Source: Bacteroidia bacterium (lineage in GTDB: Bacteria; Bacteroidota; Bacteroidia; SXHM01). From it: a DNA stretch of 64,000 bases. Location of the stretch: NCBI GenBank assembly GCA_022072225.1, contig JAJVIC010000002.1:389876-453875 (forward strand), written 5' to 3'. The notes below the pieces were generated by a model, which ran no database searches, had not been told where the DNA came from, and saw only the letters and a list, made by a program, of their open reading frames with translations. The number at the start of each line of letters is the position of its first letter. Position 1 is the first letter of the stretch. A program made the position numbers and the translations under genes. Positions 57,005-64,000 of the stretch are shown here, one piece after another.

Positions 57005-57408
57005 GGTAGCTGCTGCTCAACTAATCTGGCTTTATGGTAGCTCAATAAAATTGTGATGTGTCTCAGAAAAGTTCTGAGGTGTCTCAGAAAAACTCTGAGG
57101 TGTCTCAGAAAAGCTCTGGGCTATCTCGGAAAAATTCTGAGGTATCTCAGAAAAGCTCTGGGCTATCTCAGAATAGCTCAGAGCTATCTCAGAATAGCTC
57201 TGAGCTATCTCGGAGAAGTAGTGAGGCATCTCAGAAAACCTCCCTGCATATATTTAAAGCAATCCTGTTCGTAAGAATGTGTTTGTTAAGGCTGGGTCAG
57301 TTACACTAATATGAATTGCAACAACCAAATAATGTAAACCCGTTAACTGATAAATTTTTAAATCTTTTATACTTTGCATTCTCTTCATTTCAACCTACTT
57401 TTGAGCCC
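57005..57408. other. 404-bp gene-free region with a 21-bp array
   Basis: Apart from the array at 57037-57246 the region contains only A/T-rich sequence and the likely helicase promoter (TTTTATACTTTGC near 57365). Frames on both strands through the array are repeat translations (for example SFSEIPQ heptads) and are not called. Confidence 0.7.
57037..57246. repeat. 21-bp-period tandem array of small hairpins, third locus
   Basis: Ten units of exactly 21 bp begin at 57037, 57058, 57079 and so on. The type unit is gtgtctcagaaaagttct-gag; variants have ctatctcagaatagctct-gag. Each holds CTCAGA and TCTGAG around a 5-base loop, so the array can form a row of short hairpins. The sequence differs from the arrays at 22588 and 45812 but shares their period. 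Confidence 0.9.
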
Positions 57409-59787
57409 GTGAACAATCCCAACTATTTACAGGAACTAAACGAGAACCAGCGGGCGGCTGTAGAATGCACCGAAGGTCCGGTAATGATTATTGCCGGTGC
57501 CGGTTCGGGTAAAACAAGAGTTCTTACTTATCGCATTGCTCATCTGATGAATAAAGGTGTTGATGCGTTTAATATTCTTGCGCTTACGTTTACCAACAAG
57601 GCTGCGCGCGAAATGCGCAACCGTATTGAAACCATTATCGGCAGCAGCGAAGCACGTAATTTGTGGATGGGAACTTTTCACAGTGTGTTTGCAAAAATTC
57701 TGCGCTTTGAAGCCGAAAAGTTAGGATATCCGAGCAATTTTACCATTTACGATACAGACGATTCAAAAAGTCTGATTAAAAGTATTCTCAAGGAAAATAA
57801 TCTTGACGAAAAAGTTTACAAGCCGGGAATGGTGCTAAGCAGAATATCTGCCGCCAAAAGCAGTTTGATTTCGCCACAGGCTTATATGAATGATTCGGAG
57901 GCAATTTCGCACGACCGCAGCAGCGGAAGACCTTTGCTGGGCGAGATTTATCTGAAATACAACACACGCTGTTTTAAATCAGGTGCAATGGATTTTGATG
58001 ATTTGTTGTTTAATACCAATGTATTGCTGCGCGATTTTCCTGATGTACTTTACAAGTATCAGAATAAGTTTAAATACATCTTGGTTGACGAGTATCAGGA
58101 TACCAATTTTTCGCAGTATGTGATTGTGCGCAAGCTGGCTTCGCTGTTCGAAAATATTTGCGTGGTGGGCGATGATGCCCAAAGCATCTACGCATTTCGC
58201 GGAGCCAATATTCAGAACATTCTCAATTTTGAAAAAGATTATCCTGATCTGCATACGTTTAAATTAGAGCAGAATTACCGTAGCAGCAAAGTAATTGTGA
58301 ATGCTGCCAACAGCATTATTTCTAACAACAAAGAGCAGTTAGATAAAACAGTTTGGACGCACAACGAAGAAGGCGCGAAAATAAAAGTGATGCGTGCGCT
58401 TACCGATAACGAGGAAGGTGCATTGGTTGCCAACTCCATTTTTGAAAACAAAATGCGGCATCAGAAACATAATAAAGAGTTTGCAATTCTTTACCGTACC
58501 AATGCCCAAAGCCGTGCTATGGAAGAAGCCTTGCGCAAACTCAATATTCCGTATCGTATTTATGGCGGACTTTCGTTTTATAAACGCAAAGAGATAAAAG
58601 ATTTGCTCGCGTATTTTCGTCTGGCAATAAATCCGAATGATGAAGAGGCATTGAAGCGTGTTATCAATTACCCGATGCGCGGAATAGGGCAAACTACAGT
58701 TGATAAAATAATTATAGCTGCAAATGAACAGAGTAAAAGTATCTGGCAGATAATTGAAAATCCGTTAATACTGAGCAACGTAATTACCGGAAGCACTGCT
58801 GCAAAAATCGACACGTTTGTTACCATGATTCGCAGCTATAATCTGGAACTGAAAACAAAAAGTGCTTATGAATTGGCTGAACGTATTGCCATGACCTCGG
58901 GCATACTGCGCGATTTGAGCGAAGACAAAACGCCCGAAGGCGTTAGCCGCACCGAAAATATTCAGGAGTTGATGAATGGTATTCGCGAATTTTCAGAAAG
59001 TGAAGCGGCCGATGAAAATGGCGAAGCCGTGCAACGGCTGCGAACTTTGGATGAATTTACCCAAGACATTGCCTTGCTTACCGATGCCGATGAAAAGGAT
59101 AAAGACAATCTTGACACTGTTTCATTAATGACCATTCACAGCGCAAAAGGTCTGGAGTTTCCGTTTGTGTACGTTGTTGGTTTGGAAGAAAATCTTTTTC
59201 CTTCCCAACTTTCACTCAACTCGCGAAGTGATTTGGAGGAAGAGCGAAGGTTATTTTATGTTGCACTTACGCGTGCCGAAAAGCAGGCGTTTCTTACTTA
59301 TGCTACTTCCCGTTATCGTTGGGGAAATCTTACCGGTTGCGAACCTTCGCGTTTTCTGGAAGAAATAGATTCGCAATATTTAGAGTTGGAGGGTTTTGAC
59401 CGTAAAACACCCAAACCCACCAACGACCACCATTATAATGATTTGGACTGGGAAAATTTCCGCAGACCTGCCAGCAGCGGAAATGGCAGCAGCTACAGTC
59501 AATACAAATCCAAACCCGCTTCACCGAAACCTGCATATACACCACCCGTTGCCGCCAAGAATTTAGTAAATGTGAACAAAGCAACTTCTGCACCATTTAC
59601 TGCCGATGATGCTGAAGCCATTATGAAACTGCAACCGGGAATGCAGGTGGAACATGAAAAATTCGGTATCGGAAAAGTGTTGAATGTGGAAGGCGTGTTA
59701 CCTAACAAAAAAGCCACAGTGTTTTTTGAAGGAGTAGGGCAGAAGCAGCTTTTACTTAAATTTGCTAAACTTAAAATTGTAAACTGA
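57409..59787 (+). CDS. UvrD/PcrA-type superfamily 1 DNA helicase
   Basis: The 792-residue protein has Walker A AGAGSGKTRVLTYR, motif Ia ALTFTNKAAREM, motif II LVDEYQDTN, motif III VGDDAQSIYAFRGA, motif IV LEQNYRSS, motif V TIHSAKGLEFPFVY and motif VI YVALTRAEKQ, in the usual order. A C-terminal tudor-like domain (GMQVEHEKFGIGKVLNVEG) matches PcrA/UvrD proteins that bind RNA polymerase. It unwinds DNA in repair. No ATG exists before the Walker motif; I chose the GTG at 57409, but a TTG at 57316 is possible. The stop overlaps the next ATG. Confidence 0.92.
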   Translation: MNNPNYLQELNENQRAAVECTEGPVMIIAGAGSGKTRVLTYRIAHLMNKGVDAFNILALTFTNKAAREMRNRIETIIGSSEARNLWMGTFHSVFAKILRFEAEKLGYPSNFTIYDTDDSKSLIKSILKENNLDEKVYKPGMVLSRISAAKSSLISPQAYMNDSEAISHDRSSGRPLLGEIYLKYNTRCFKSGAMDFDDLLFNTNVLLRDFPDVLYKYQNKFKYILVDEYQDTNFSQYVIVRKLASLFENICVVGDDAQSIYAFRGANIQNILNFEKDYPDLHTFKLEQNYRSSKVIVNAANSIISNNKEQLDKTVWTHNEEGAKIKVMRALTDNEEGALVANSIFENKMRHQKHNKEFAILYRTNAQSRAMEEALRKLNIPYRIYGGLSFYKRKEIKDLLAYFRLAINPNDEEALKRVINYPMRGIGQTTVDKIIIAANEQSKSIWQIIENPLILSNVITGSTAAKIDTFVTMIRSYNLELKTKSAYELAERIAMTSGILRDLSEDKTPEGVSRTENIQELMNGIREFSESEAADENGEAVQRLRTLDEFTQDIALLTDADEKDKDNLDTVSLMTIHSAKGLEFPFVYVVGLEENLFPSQLSLNSRSDLEEERRLFYVALTRAEKQAFLTYATSRYRWGNLTGCEPSRFLEEIDSQYLELEGFDRKTPKPTNDHHYNDLDWENFRRPASSGNGSSYSQYKSKPASPKPAYTPPVAAKNLVNVNKATSAPFTADDAEAIMKLQPGMQVEHEKFGIGKVLNVEGVLPNKKATVFFEGVGQKQLLLKFAKLKIVN

Positions 59788-60167
59788 TGAAATACATTTT
59801 GCCTTTTTTGATTTTATTTTCGACTGCTGCAATGGCACAAAACGCAGCGAATTATGATTACAATAAAAATGTGAAAATAAAAGCCGACAGCGATCCGGTT
59901 TATCCTGCAGGCGAAAATGCAATGTATGAACTGGTGTTTAATAAACTTGAATTTCCCCGCGAAAAAGTAAACGGAGAATCGATGATTAATTTTGATGTAA
60001 ATCCCGACAGCACCTTGTCGGGCTTTTCAGTAATCAAAGAAGTTGGTTATGGTATTGATCAGAGTATTATCAATATTCTGAAAGAACTGAAATTTTCACC
60101 GGGAACCATTAACGGCAAGCCGGTTGTAAAAAATATGGTTCTTAGTTTTCCGATAGAAACGGAATAA
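59787..60167 (+). CDS. Periplasmic TonB C-terminal-like domain protein
   Basis: The 126-residue protein has a signal peptide (LPFLILFSTAAMAQN) and a single TonB_C-like domain (PAGENAMYELVFNKLEFP, INFDVNPDSTLSGFSVIKEVGYGIDQSIINILKELKFSPGTINGKPV). There is no transmembrane anchor after the signal, so it is likely a free periplasmic protein and not a classical TonB. It overlaps the helicase stop by one base (TGATGA), so the two are transcribed together. It meets the barrel gene tail to tail with no gap. Confidence 0.82.
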   Translation: MKYILPFLILFSTAAMAQNAANYDYNKNVKIKADSDPVYPAGENAMYELVFNKLEFPREKVNGESMINFDVNPDSTLSGFSVIKEVGYGIDQSIINILKELKFSPGTINGKPVVKNMVLSFPIETE

Positions 60168-61880
60168 TTATTCTGCGCTGATTACATCAGGCGAAAAAAG
60201 GTTGTTAGCCTGAATGGCATTCAGATTTTCGCTTACTACACCCCAGCCGATTGGACTTGTTCCTGCTAAGTGAGCAGTCGGGTACCATGCAAAGGATAGC
60301 TCTACAAAGTTCAGAGCAAGTTTGCTGTGGCTCAGGCGCAGGCCTGTTCCAAAGCCCTGAAATACTCGGCTTTTAAACAGTGATGAAATATGATCGTGTT
60401 GACCTACAACACCAAAACTGGCAAAGAAAAATGCGTTGGATTTAAAACCAAGCACAACCAAAGGGTCATAAACAACTGTTTCTAAGCGTATGCTTAAACC
60501 TTTTGCACCAACCAATGGGCCTGGCTGGTCATACTTTGCGCCTTGCAATCCTTTAAAACTGTAGTTCTCTGCTTGTGGTCTTCTGATTCCAAATGTTCCG
60601 TCAATTTTTATGAATTCACGAATGCCCCAACCCTCGGCTAATTTTAACTGTGGTGTAATGTAGCGTATGGTTGTATTGATAACACCTTTGCTGTAACCGT
60701 AATTGGAAATATAATTTCCGTTGCTCAGTTCCGTAAATATATAACCGCCTTTTCTGAATAGTTTTCCGAAGTTAATGTTAAGCCCAAGGTAACAATGGGT
60801 ACGGTAAATCTGCTGATAATTCATGCCTCCTATAATTGAAAAGTTTACTCCCTTGGGCAGGTACTCACTGTTGCCGAAATAATAAATAAATCGGGTTTGG
60901 TAATAATCTAAATTGGCAATTCCTATGCTGGCTAACACATAACCATTGTTTTTAAAAGGGCTGTAAGTATCGGAACTGGGAGCGCTGCCATATACTTTTC
61001 GGTAGGCGCGTATGGAAGTAATCAGGCGCGAGTACTTAGACATTTTTTCAATAAATCCGACTTTAAAAGAGCGTGCCACCCAGGCATCCTGAAAGTTGTA
61101 GCTTAGTTTTTCGCGGTGCTGGTCGTTGTTGAAAAAGGTATAATCGGTATTCCAGAATGATTCGACACGTGCAGCCCATTTATCTTCCAGTAAAACAAAG
61201 TTGCGTTCAAATTCAAAACCATATCGCTGGCGGTATCTGTCAATCTCAGCATTTCCGGAAAGATTGAAACGTGTACGAAAAAGATTAGGTATGGAATAAT
61301 GGCTTCGGAAAGTAACAGGGTTCTTTAAATCATAATTGAATGAAACACTTGAACCAAACCTGTGTCCGAGATTTAGAAAGTTATTAAGGTTGAAACCAAG
61401 GAAAAAACGGCCTTCCCATAGCCCGGTTGCAATGGCGAGTGATTGATTGTCCTGTACAATTACAGTAACCTTTACATCATCGGTACCCGGAATTTCATCA
61501 ACAACAATCAGGGCATCGTTGTAACTTCCGTTTTGGCGGAGGTTGCGCTGACAGTCAACCAACACGGAAGGTTCGAGCCAGTCTTTTTCTCTGAATAGCA
61601 ATAGTTTCTTTACGTTGCGCCATCCACTGCGGCTGTGTATTTTATTTACAATCAGTTCGCGGTGGGGCAGGGTATCTAAGGTAGCAGGGTTAAGGCTTGT
61701 TCCTGCCGGATTGATGACGCGAATGTTGATTTCTTTAATAGTTCGGCAGGCAAATTTTTGAAAATACTCAAGTTCCTGTTCTCTGGATTTTCCTTCCTGT
61801 GCAACGGAAATAAAACTTTGCAGCGCGAATAAACACAGCGAAAACGAAACAAAAATTAATTTCCGTTGTGTAAAAATCAT
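60168..61880 (-). CDS. Outer-membrane beta-barrel protein, Omp85-like
   Basis: The 570-residue protein has a signal peptide (FALQSFISVAQEG), an N-terminal POTRA-like region (IKEINIRVINPAG to DDVKVTVIVQDNQSLAIA, about 50-160) and a beta-barrel rich in alternating aromatic residues. FLNLGHRFGSSVSFNYDLKNPVTFRSHYSIPNLF resembles Omp85/TamA-type barrels. It may insert or export outer-membrane proteins, but I cannot separate it from a diverged BamA relative or an unrelated barrel. A -7 box is at 61911. Confidence 0.6.
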   Translation of the reverse strand: MIFTQRKLIFVSFSLCLFALQSFISVAQEGKSREQELEYFQKFACRTIKEINIRVINPAGTSLNPATLDTLPHRELIVNKIHSRSGWRNVKKLLLFREKDWLEPSVLVDCQRNLRQNGSYNDALIVVDEIPGTDDVKVTVIVQDNQSLAIATGLWEGRFFLGFNLNNFLNLGHRFGSSVSFNYDLKNPVTFRSHYSIPNLFRTRFNLSGNAEIDRYRQRYGFEFERNFVLLEDKWAARVESFWNTDYTFFNNDQHREKLSYNFQDAWVARSFKVGFIEKMSKYSRLITSIRAYRKVYGSAPSSDTYSPFKNNGYVLASIGIANLDYYQTRFIYYFGNSEYLPKGVNFSIIGGMNYQQIYRTHCYLGLNINFGKLFRKGGYIFTELSNGNYISNYGYSKGVINTTIRYITPQLKLAEGWGIREFIKIDGTFGIRRPQAENYSFKGLQGAKYDQPGPLVGAKGLSIRLETVVYDPLVVLGFKSNAFFFASFGVVGQHDHISSLFKSRVFQGFGTGLRLSHSKLALNFVELSFAWYPTAHLAGTSPIGWGVVSENLNAIQANNLFSPDVISAE

Positions 61881-61910
61881 TTATCCTCAGGCGTAAAGTT
61901 TAGGGGAAGC

Positions 61911-61918
61911 CAAATGTA
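61911..61918 (-). promoter_or_regulatory. Bacteroidota -7 box of the barrel gene
   Basis: On the minus strand TACATTTG then GC. The ATG at 61880 lies about 30 bp further. Confidence 0.5.
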
Positions 61919-62011
61919 AAAATCTGTTTCTGTTTTTGAAAGAAAATTTTTTCGGTGAATTAATACGAGTGTGTTTTAATTCTGTTCTCTGTTATTTATC
62001 GAAAAAGAGAA

Positions 62012-62467
62012 CTATTCGCCAGCTTCTGTTAGTGCTTTTGCTTCGATCTCTTCCGATATCCTGAAATTTGTTGCTCGTATTTTTGCCAAGTAAGGCTTAA
62101 TAGACGGGATTATTCCCTGTAGCTTTGCTTTTACAATTACTCCAACTGTCCCCGTAAAGTCTAATCCGAGTTTTTCTGCCATTAACCTTGCTTTGTAGTC
62201 ATCGAGAATTACAGTACTGTCAGGCGTTTCTACAGCAAGCGCAATGGCACTTGCTTCTCCTTTGTCTAATTGAATTTCTAACGTTTGCTGACGATAAATG
62301 TCTGTTGCAGATTGTAATACAATCCAGTTGGGCAATTCTTGCCCGAATTCTTCAGCAACTTCTGGTGTGGTAATTATTTGCCCGTAAGTTTTTTGTAAAA
62401 TATCAAGTTCACCGATGTTGGTTAAAATGATAAAACAACTTGTATCAGATATAATGGTTTTAGGCAT
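62012..62467 (-). CDS. DUF3368-type PIN-like toxin
   Basis: The 151-residue protein has the PIN-like acidic pattern: ISDTSCFIILTNIGELDIL at the start (Asp8), EVAEEFGQELPNWI, GEASAIALAVETPDSTVILDDYKARLMAEKLGL (Glu and Asp pair), then FTGTVGVIVKAK. The family is the usual toxin partner of UPF0175 antitoxins and is thought to cleave RNA. It overlaps the antitoxin gene by 8 bp, the coupling typical of such pairs. Confidence 0.85.
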   Translation of the reverse strand: MPKTIISDTSCFIILTNIGELDILQKTYGQIITTPEVAEEFGQELPNWIVLQSATDIYRQQTLEIQLDKGEASAIALAVETPDSTVILDDYKARLMAEKLGLDFTGTVGVIVKAKLQGIIPSIKPYLAKIRATNFRISEEIEAKALTEAGE

Positions 62468-62687
62468 TCTTCACATCTTGAGCAATATCAGATGCGGGAT
62501 AATTAAATATGGAAACTCCGTATTCTCCGAGTGTTTCAGCGAATACTCGTTTTGAAAGCCCTACAAGTTCTGCAGCCTGTCCTAATGAAAGTTTGCCATC
62601 TTCATAAAGATGTGCAGCAACAAACATTGCTATTTGTTTATCATCCATGCCCAATGAGTCGGGAACATTTAATGTTACTGTTTTCAT
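62460..62687 (-). CDS. UPF0175 family antitoxin
   Basis: The 75-residue protein begins MKTVTLNVPDSLGMDDKQIAMFVAAHLYEDGKLSLGQAAELVGLSKRVFAETLGEYGV, in parts; the LSLGQAAELVGLS helix-turn-helix-like part is the family hallmark. It probably binds and neutralises the downstream toxin and represses the pair. The ATG is four bases from a -7 box (62692-62699), suggesting a leaderless mRNA. Confidence 0.88.
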   Translation of the reverse strand: MKTVTLNVPDSLGMDDKQIAMFVAAHLYEDGKLSLGQAAELVGLSKRVFAETLGEYGVSIFNYPASDIAQDVKNA

Positions 62688-62691
62688 GTTT

Positions 62692-62699
62692 CAAAGGTA
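62692..62699 (-). promoter_or_regulatory. Bacteroidota -7 box of the toxin-antitoxin pair
   Basis: On the minus strand TACCTTTG, then AAAC and the antitoxin ATG. The box lies directly after the dnaK terminator T-run. Confidence 0.55.
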
Positions 62700-62701
62700 A
62701 T

Positions 62702-62730
62702 AAAAAAGCCCCACATTTCTGCAGGGCTTT
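62702..62730 (-). terminator. Terminator of dnaK
   Basis: On the minus strand AAAGCCC and GGGCTTT pair around a 12-base loop and are followed by six T. It ends just before the promoter of the toxin-antitoxin pair. Confidence 0.85.
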
Positions 62731-62749
62731 CTATTGGCTAATCAGCTGA

Positions 62750-64000
62750 TTATTTTTTATCGTCTTTTACTTCTTCAAAATCAACATCTGTTGCTTCCTG
62801 ACTTCCTGCGCCTGAAGATGATGTGTTATCAGTTGCACCGGCATTTGCATTCTGAGCCTGTGTTGCTTTATACATTTCTTCCGAAGCGGCAGTCCAAGCG
62901 GTGTTCAAGGTTGCCATTGCAGCATCAATTCCTGAAAGGTTACGGGTTTCGTGTGCTTTTTTCAGTTCTGCAAGTGCGTTTTCAATCGGTGCTTTTTTGT
63001 CGGCAGGCAGTTTGTCGCCAAACTCTTTCAACTGTTTTTCAGTCTGGAATATCAATGCATCAGCTTGGTTCACTTTGTCGGCTTCCTCTTTGGCTTTACG
63101 GTCGGCTTCGGCATTTGCTTCGGCTTCGGCTTTCATCTTTTTGATTTCGTCATCAGTTAATCCTGATTGCGCTTCAATTCTGATTTGCTGCGACTTTCCG
63201 GTTGCTTTGTCTTTTGCACTTACATGCAGAATTCCGTTTGCATCAATATCAAAAGTTACTTCAATTTGCGGTACACCACGGGGTGCTGGCGGAATTCCAT
63301 CTAAGTGGAAACGGCCTAAAGGACGGTTGTCTTTTGCCATCGGGCGCTCGCCTTGCAGAATATGAATTTCCACGGAAGGCTGGTTATCACTCGCAGTTGA
63401 AAAAGTTTCTGATTTTTTGCTTGGGATAGTTGTGTTTGCTTCAATCAGTTTGGTGAACACACCGCCCATGGTTTCGATACCCAATGAAAGCGGAGTAACA
63501 TCTAACAGCAACACATCTTTTACTTCACCGGTCAATACACCGCCCTGGATAGCTGCACCTACTGCCACTACTTCATCGGGGTTCACACCTTTTGAAGGAG
63601 CTTTGCCGAAGAATTTCTGAACTGCATCTACAATCGCGGGGATACGTGTTGAACCGCCCACCAGAATTACTTCATCAATATCGCTGGTGCTGTAACCTGC
63701 ATTTTTCAGTGCGCTTTGGCAGGGAGCGATGGTGCGTTTAATTAAATCGTCAACCAATTGCTCAAATTTTGCGCGGCTCAGCGTGCGAACTAAGTGTTTC
63801 GGAATTCCGTCAACCGGCATGATGTAGGGCAGGTTAATTTCGGTTGAAGTAGAGCTTGACAATTCAATCTTTGCTTTTTCGGCAGCTTCTTTCAAACGCT
63901 GCAAAGCCATCGGGTCTTTGCTCAGGTCAAGGTTTCCGTTTTCGTTTTTAAACTCCTGAACTAACCAATCGATAATTTTCTGGTCGAAGTCATCACCGCC
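62750..64000 (-). CDS. dnaK: Chaperone protein DnaK (Hsp70), C-terminal part
   Basis: The gene runs off the right edge of the window; the frame continues to base 64000 ([18 protein letters not shown]). The visible 416 residues include the end of the ATPase domain ([21 protein letters not shown]) and the substrate-binding domain ([40 protein letters not shown]), then the helical lid and a low-complexity tail ending [12 protein letters not shown]. DnaK folds and refolds proteins with DnaJ and GrpE. The start is outside the window. Confidence 0.97.
   Translation of the reverse strand, partial: GGDDFDQKIIDWLVQEFKNENGNLDLSKDPMALQRLKEAAEKAKIELSSSTSTEINLPYIMPVDGIPKHLVRTLSRAKFEQLVDDLIKRTIAPCQSALKNAGYSTSDIDEVILVGGSTRIPAIVDAVQKFFGKAPSKGVNPDEVVAVGAAIQGGVLTGEVKDVLLLDVTPLSLGIETMGGVFTKLIEANTTIPSKKSETFSTASDNQPSVEIHILQGERPMAKDNRPLGRFHLDGIPPAPRGVPQIEVTFDIDANGILHVSAKDKATGKSQQIRIEAQSGLTDDEIKKMKAEAEANAEADRKAKEEADKVNQADALIFQTEKQLKEFGDKLPADKKAPIENALAELKKAHETRNLSGIDAAMATLNTAWTAASEEMYKATQAQNANAGATDNTSSSGAGSQEATDVDFEEVKDDKK

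Noticed and set aside
22588-57246. CRISPR arrays at the tandem-repeat loci
   Set aside because: The units are contiguous 21-bp repeats with no unique spacers of constant length, and no cas gene is in the window.
57032-57309. Three overlapping frames over the third array
   Set aside because: All are repeat translations (SFSEIPQ, SQKSSEV, LRKALGY). No frame is favoured by codon use.

Overview
The window comes from a chromosome of the phylum Bacteroidota. Evidence read from the sequence: S10-spc-alpha ribosomal operons joined in one run with infA and map inside it; zinc-free forms of L36, S14 and S4; translation starts preceded by A-rich tracts rather than Shine-Dalgarno sequences; Bacteroidota-type -7 boxes (TAnnTTTG) before many genes; a large TonB-dependent receptor with a carboxypeptidase-like N-terminal domain; and type IX secretion hallmarks (PorV/PorQ-like protein, C-terminal sorting domains). 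Oxygen-dependent hemF, c-type cytochromes and an ascorbate-type copper monooxygenase suggest an aerobic organism. I cannot assign a genus.

Layout. 1-15299: rpsJ (truncated by the window edge) through rplQ, all on + strand, with secY, map, infA, rpmJ and rpoA, closed by a strong terminator. 15381-17809: carA-eno. 17902-20367: three minus-strand genes (ZIP metal transporter, methyltransferase, alpha/beta hydrolase). 20435-22554: TerC-like membrane protein and a lipoprotein that joins a CxxCH domain to a copper monooxygenase. 22555-24493: tandem repeat array, an orphan TonB plug protein, a small membrane protein. 24609-33383: TonB receptor, 1319-residue secreted protein and PorV/PorQ-like protein in one run. 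33466-40977: greA, HIT protein, acyl-CoA dehydrogenase/SCP2 fusion, a secreted protein, a GxxExxY nuclease-like protein between repeats, phosphohexomutase, hisS. 41083-45644: membrane glycosyltransferase, ettA, two unknowns and a MITE-like element. 46252-50437: guaA, LysM protein and hemF, overlapping end to start. 50439-64000: giant M4 metalloprotease, cytochrome c, DUF952 protein, UvrD-like helicase, TonB_C-like protein, outer-membrane barrel, a toxin-antitoxin pair and the C-terminal part of dnaK.

The most unusual content is non-coding repeats. Three intergenic arrays with unrelated sequences share an exact 21-bp period. Several families of short palindromic (REP-like) elements recur, and some have entered genes: one adds FDYAQGD to HisS, others form part of the signal peptides of exported proteins, and one produces a false N-terminal extension on a glycosyltransferase. 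A 246-bp element with 31-bp terminal inverted repeats looks like a non-autonomous transposon. No rRNA or tRNA gene, CRISPR array, complete insertion sequence or prophage was seen.
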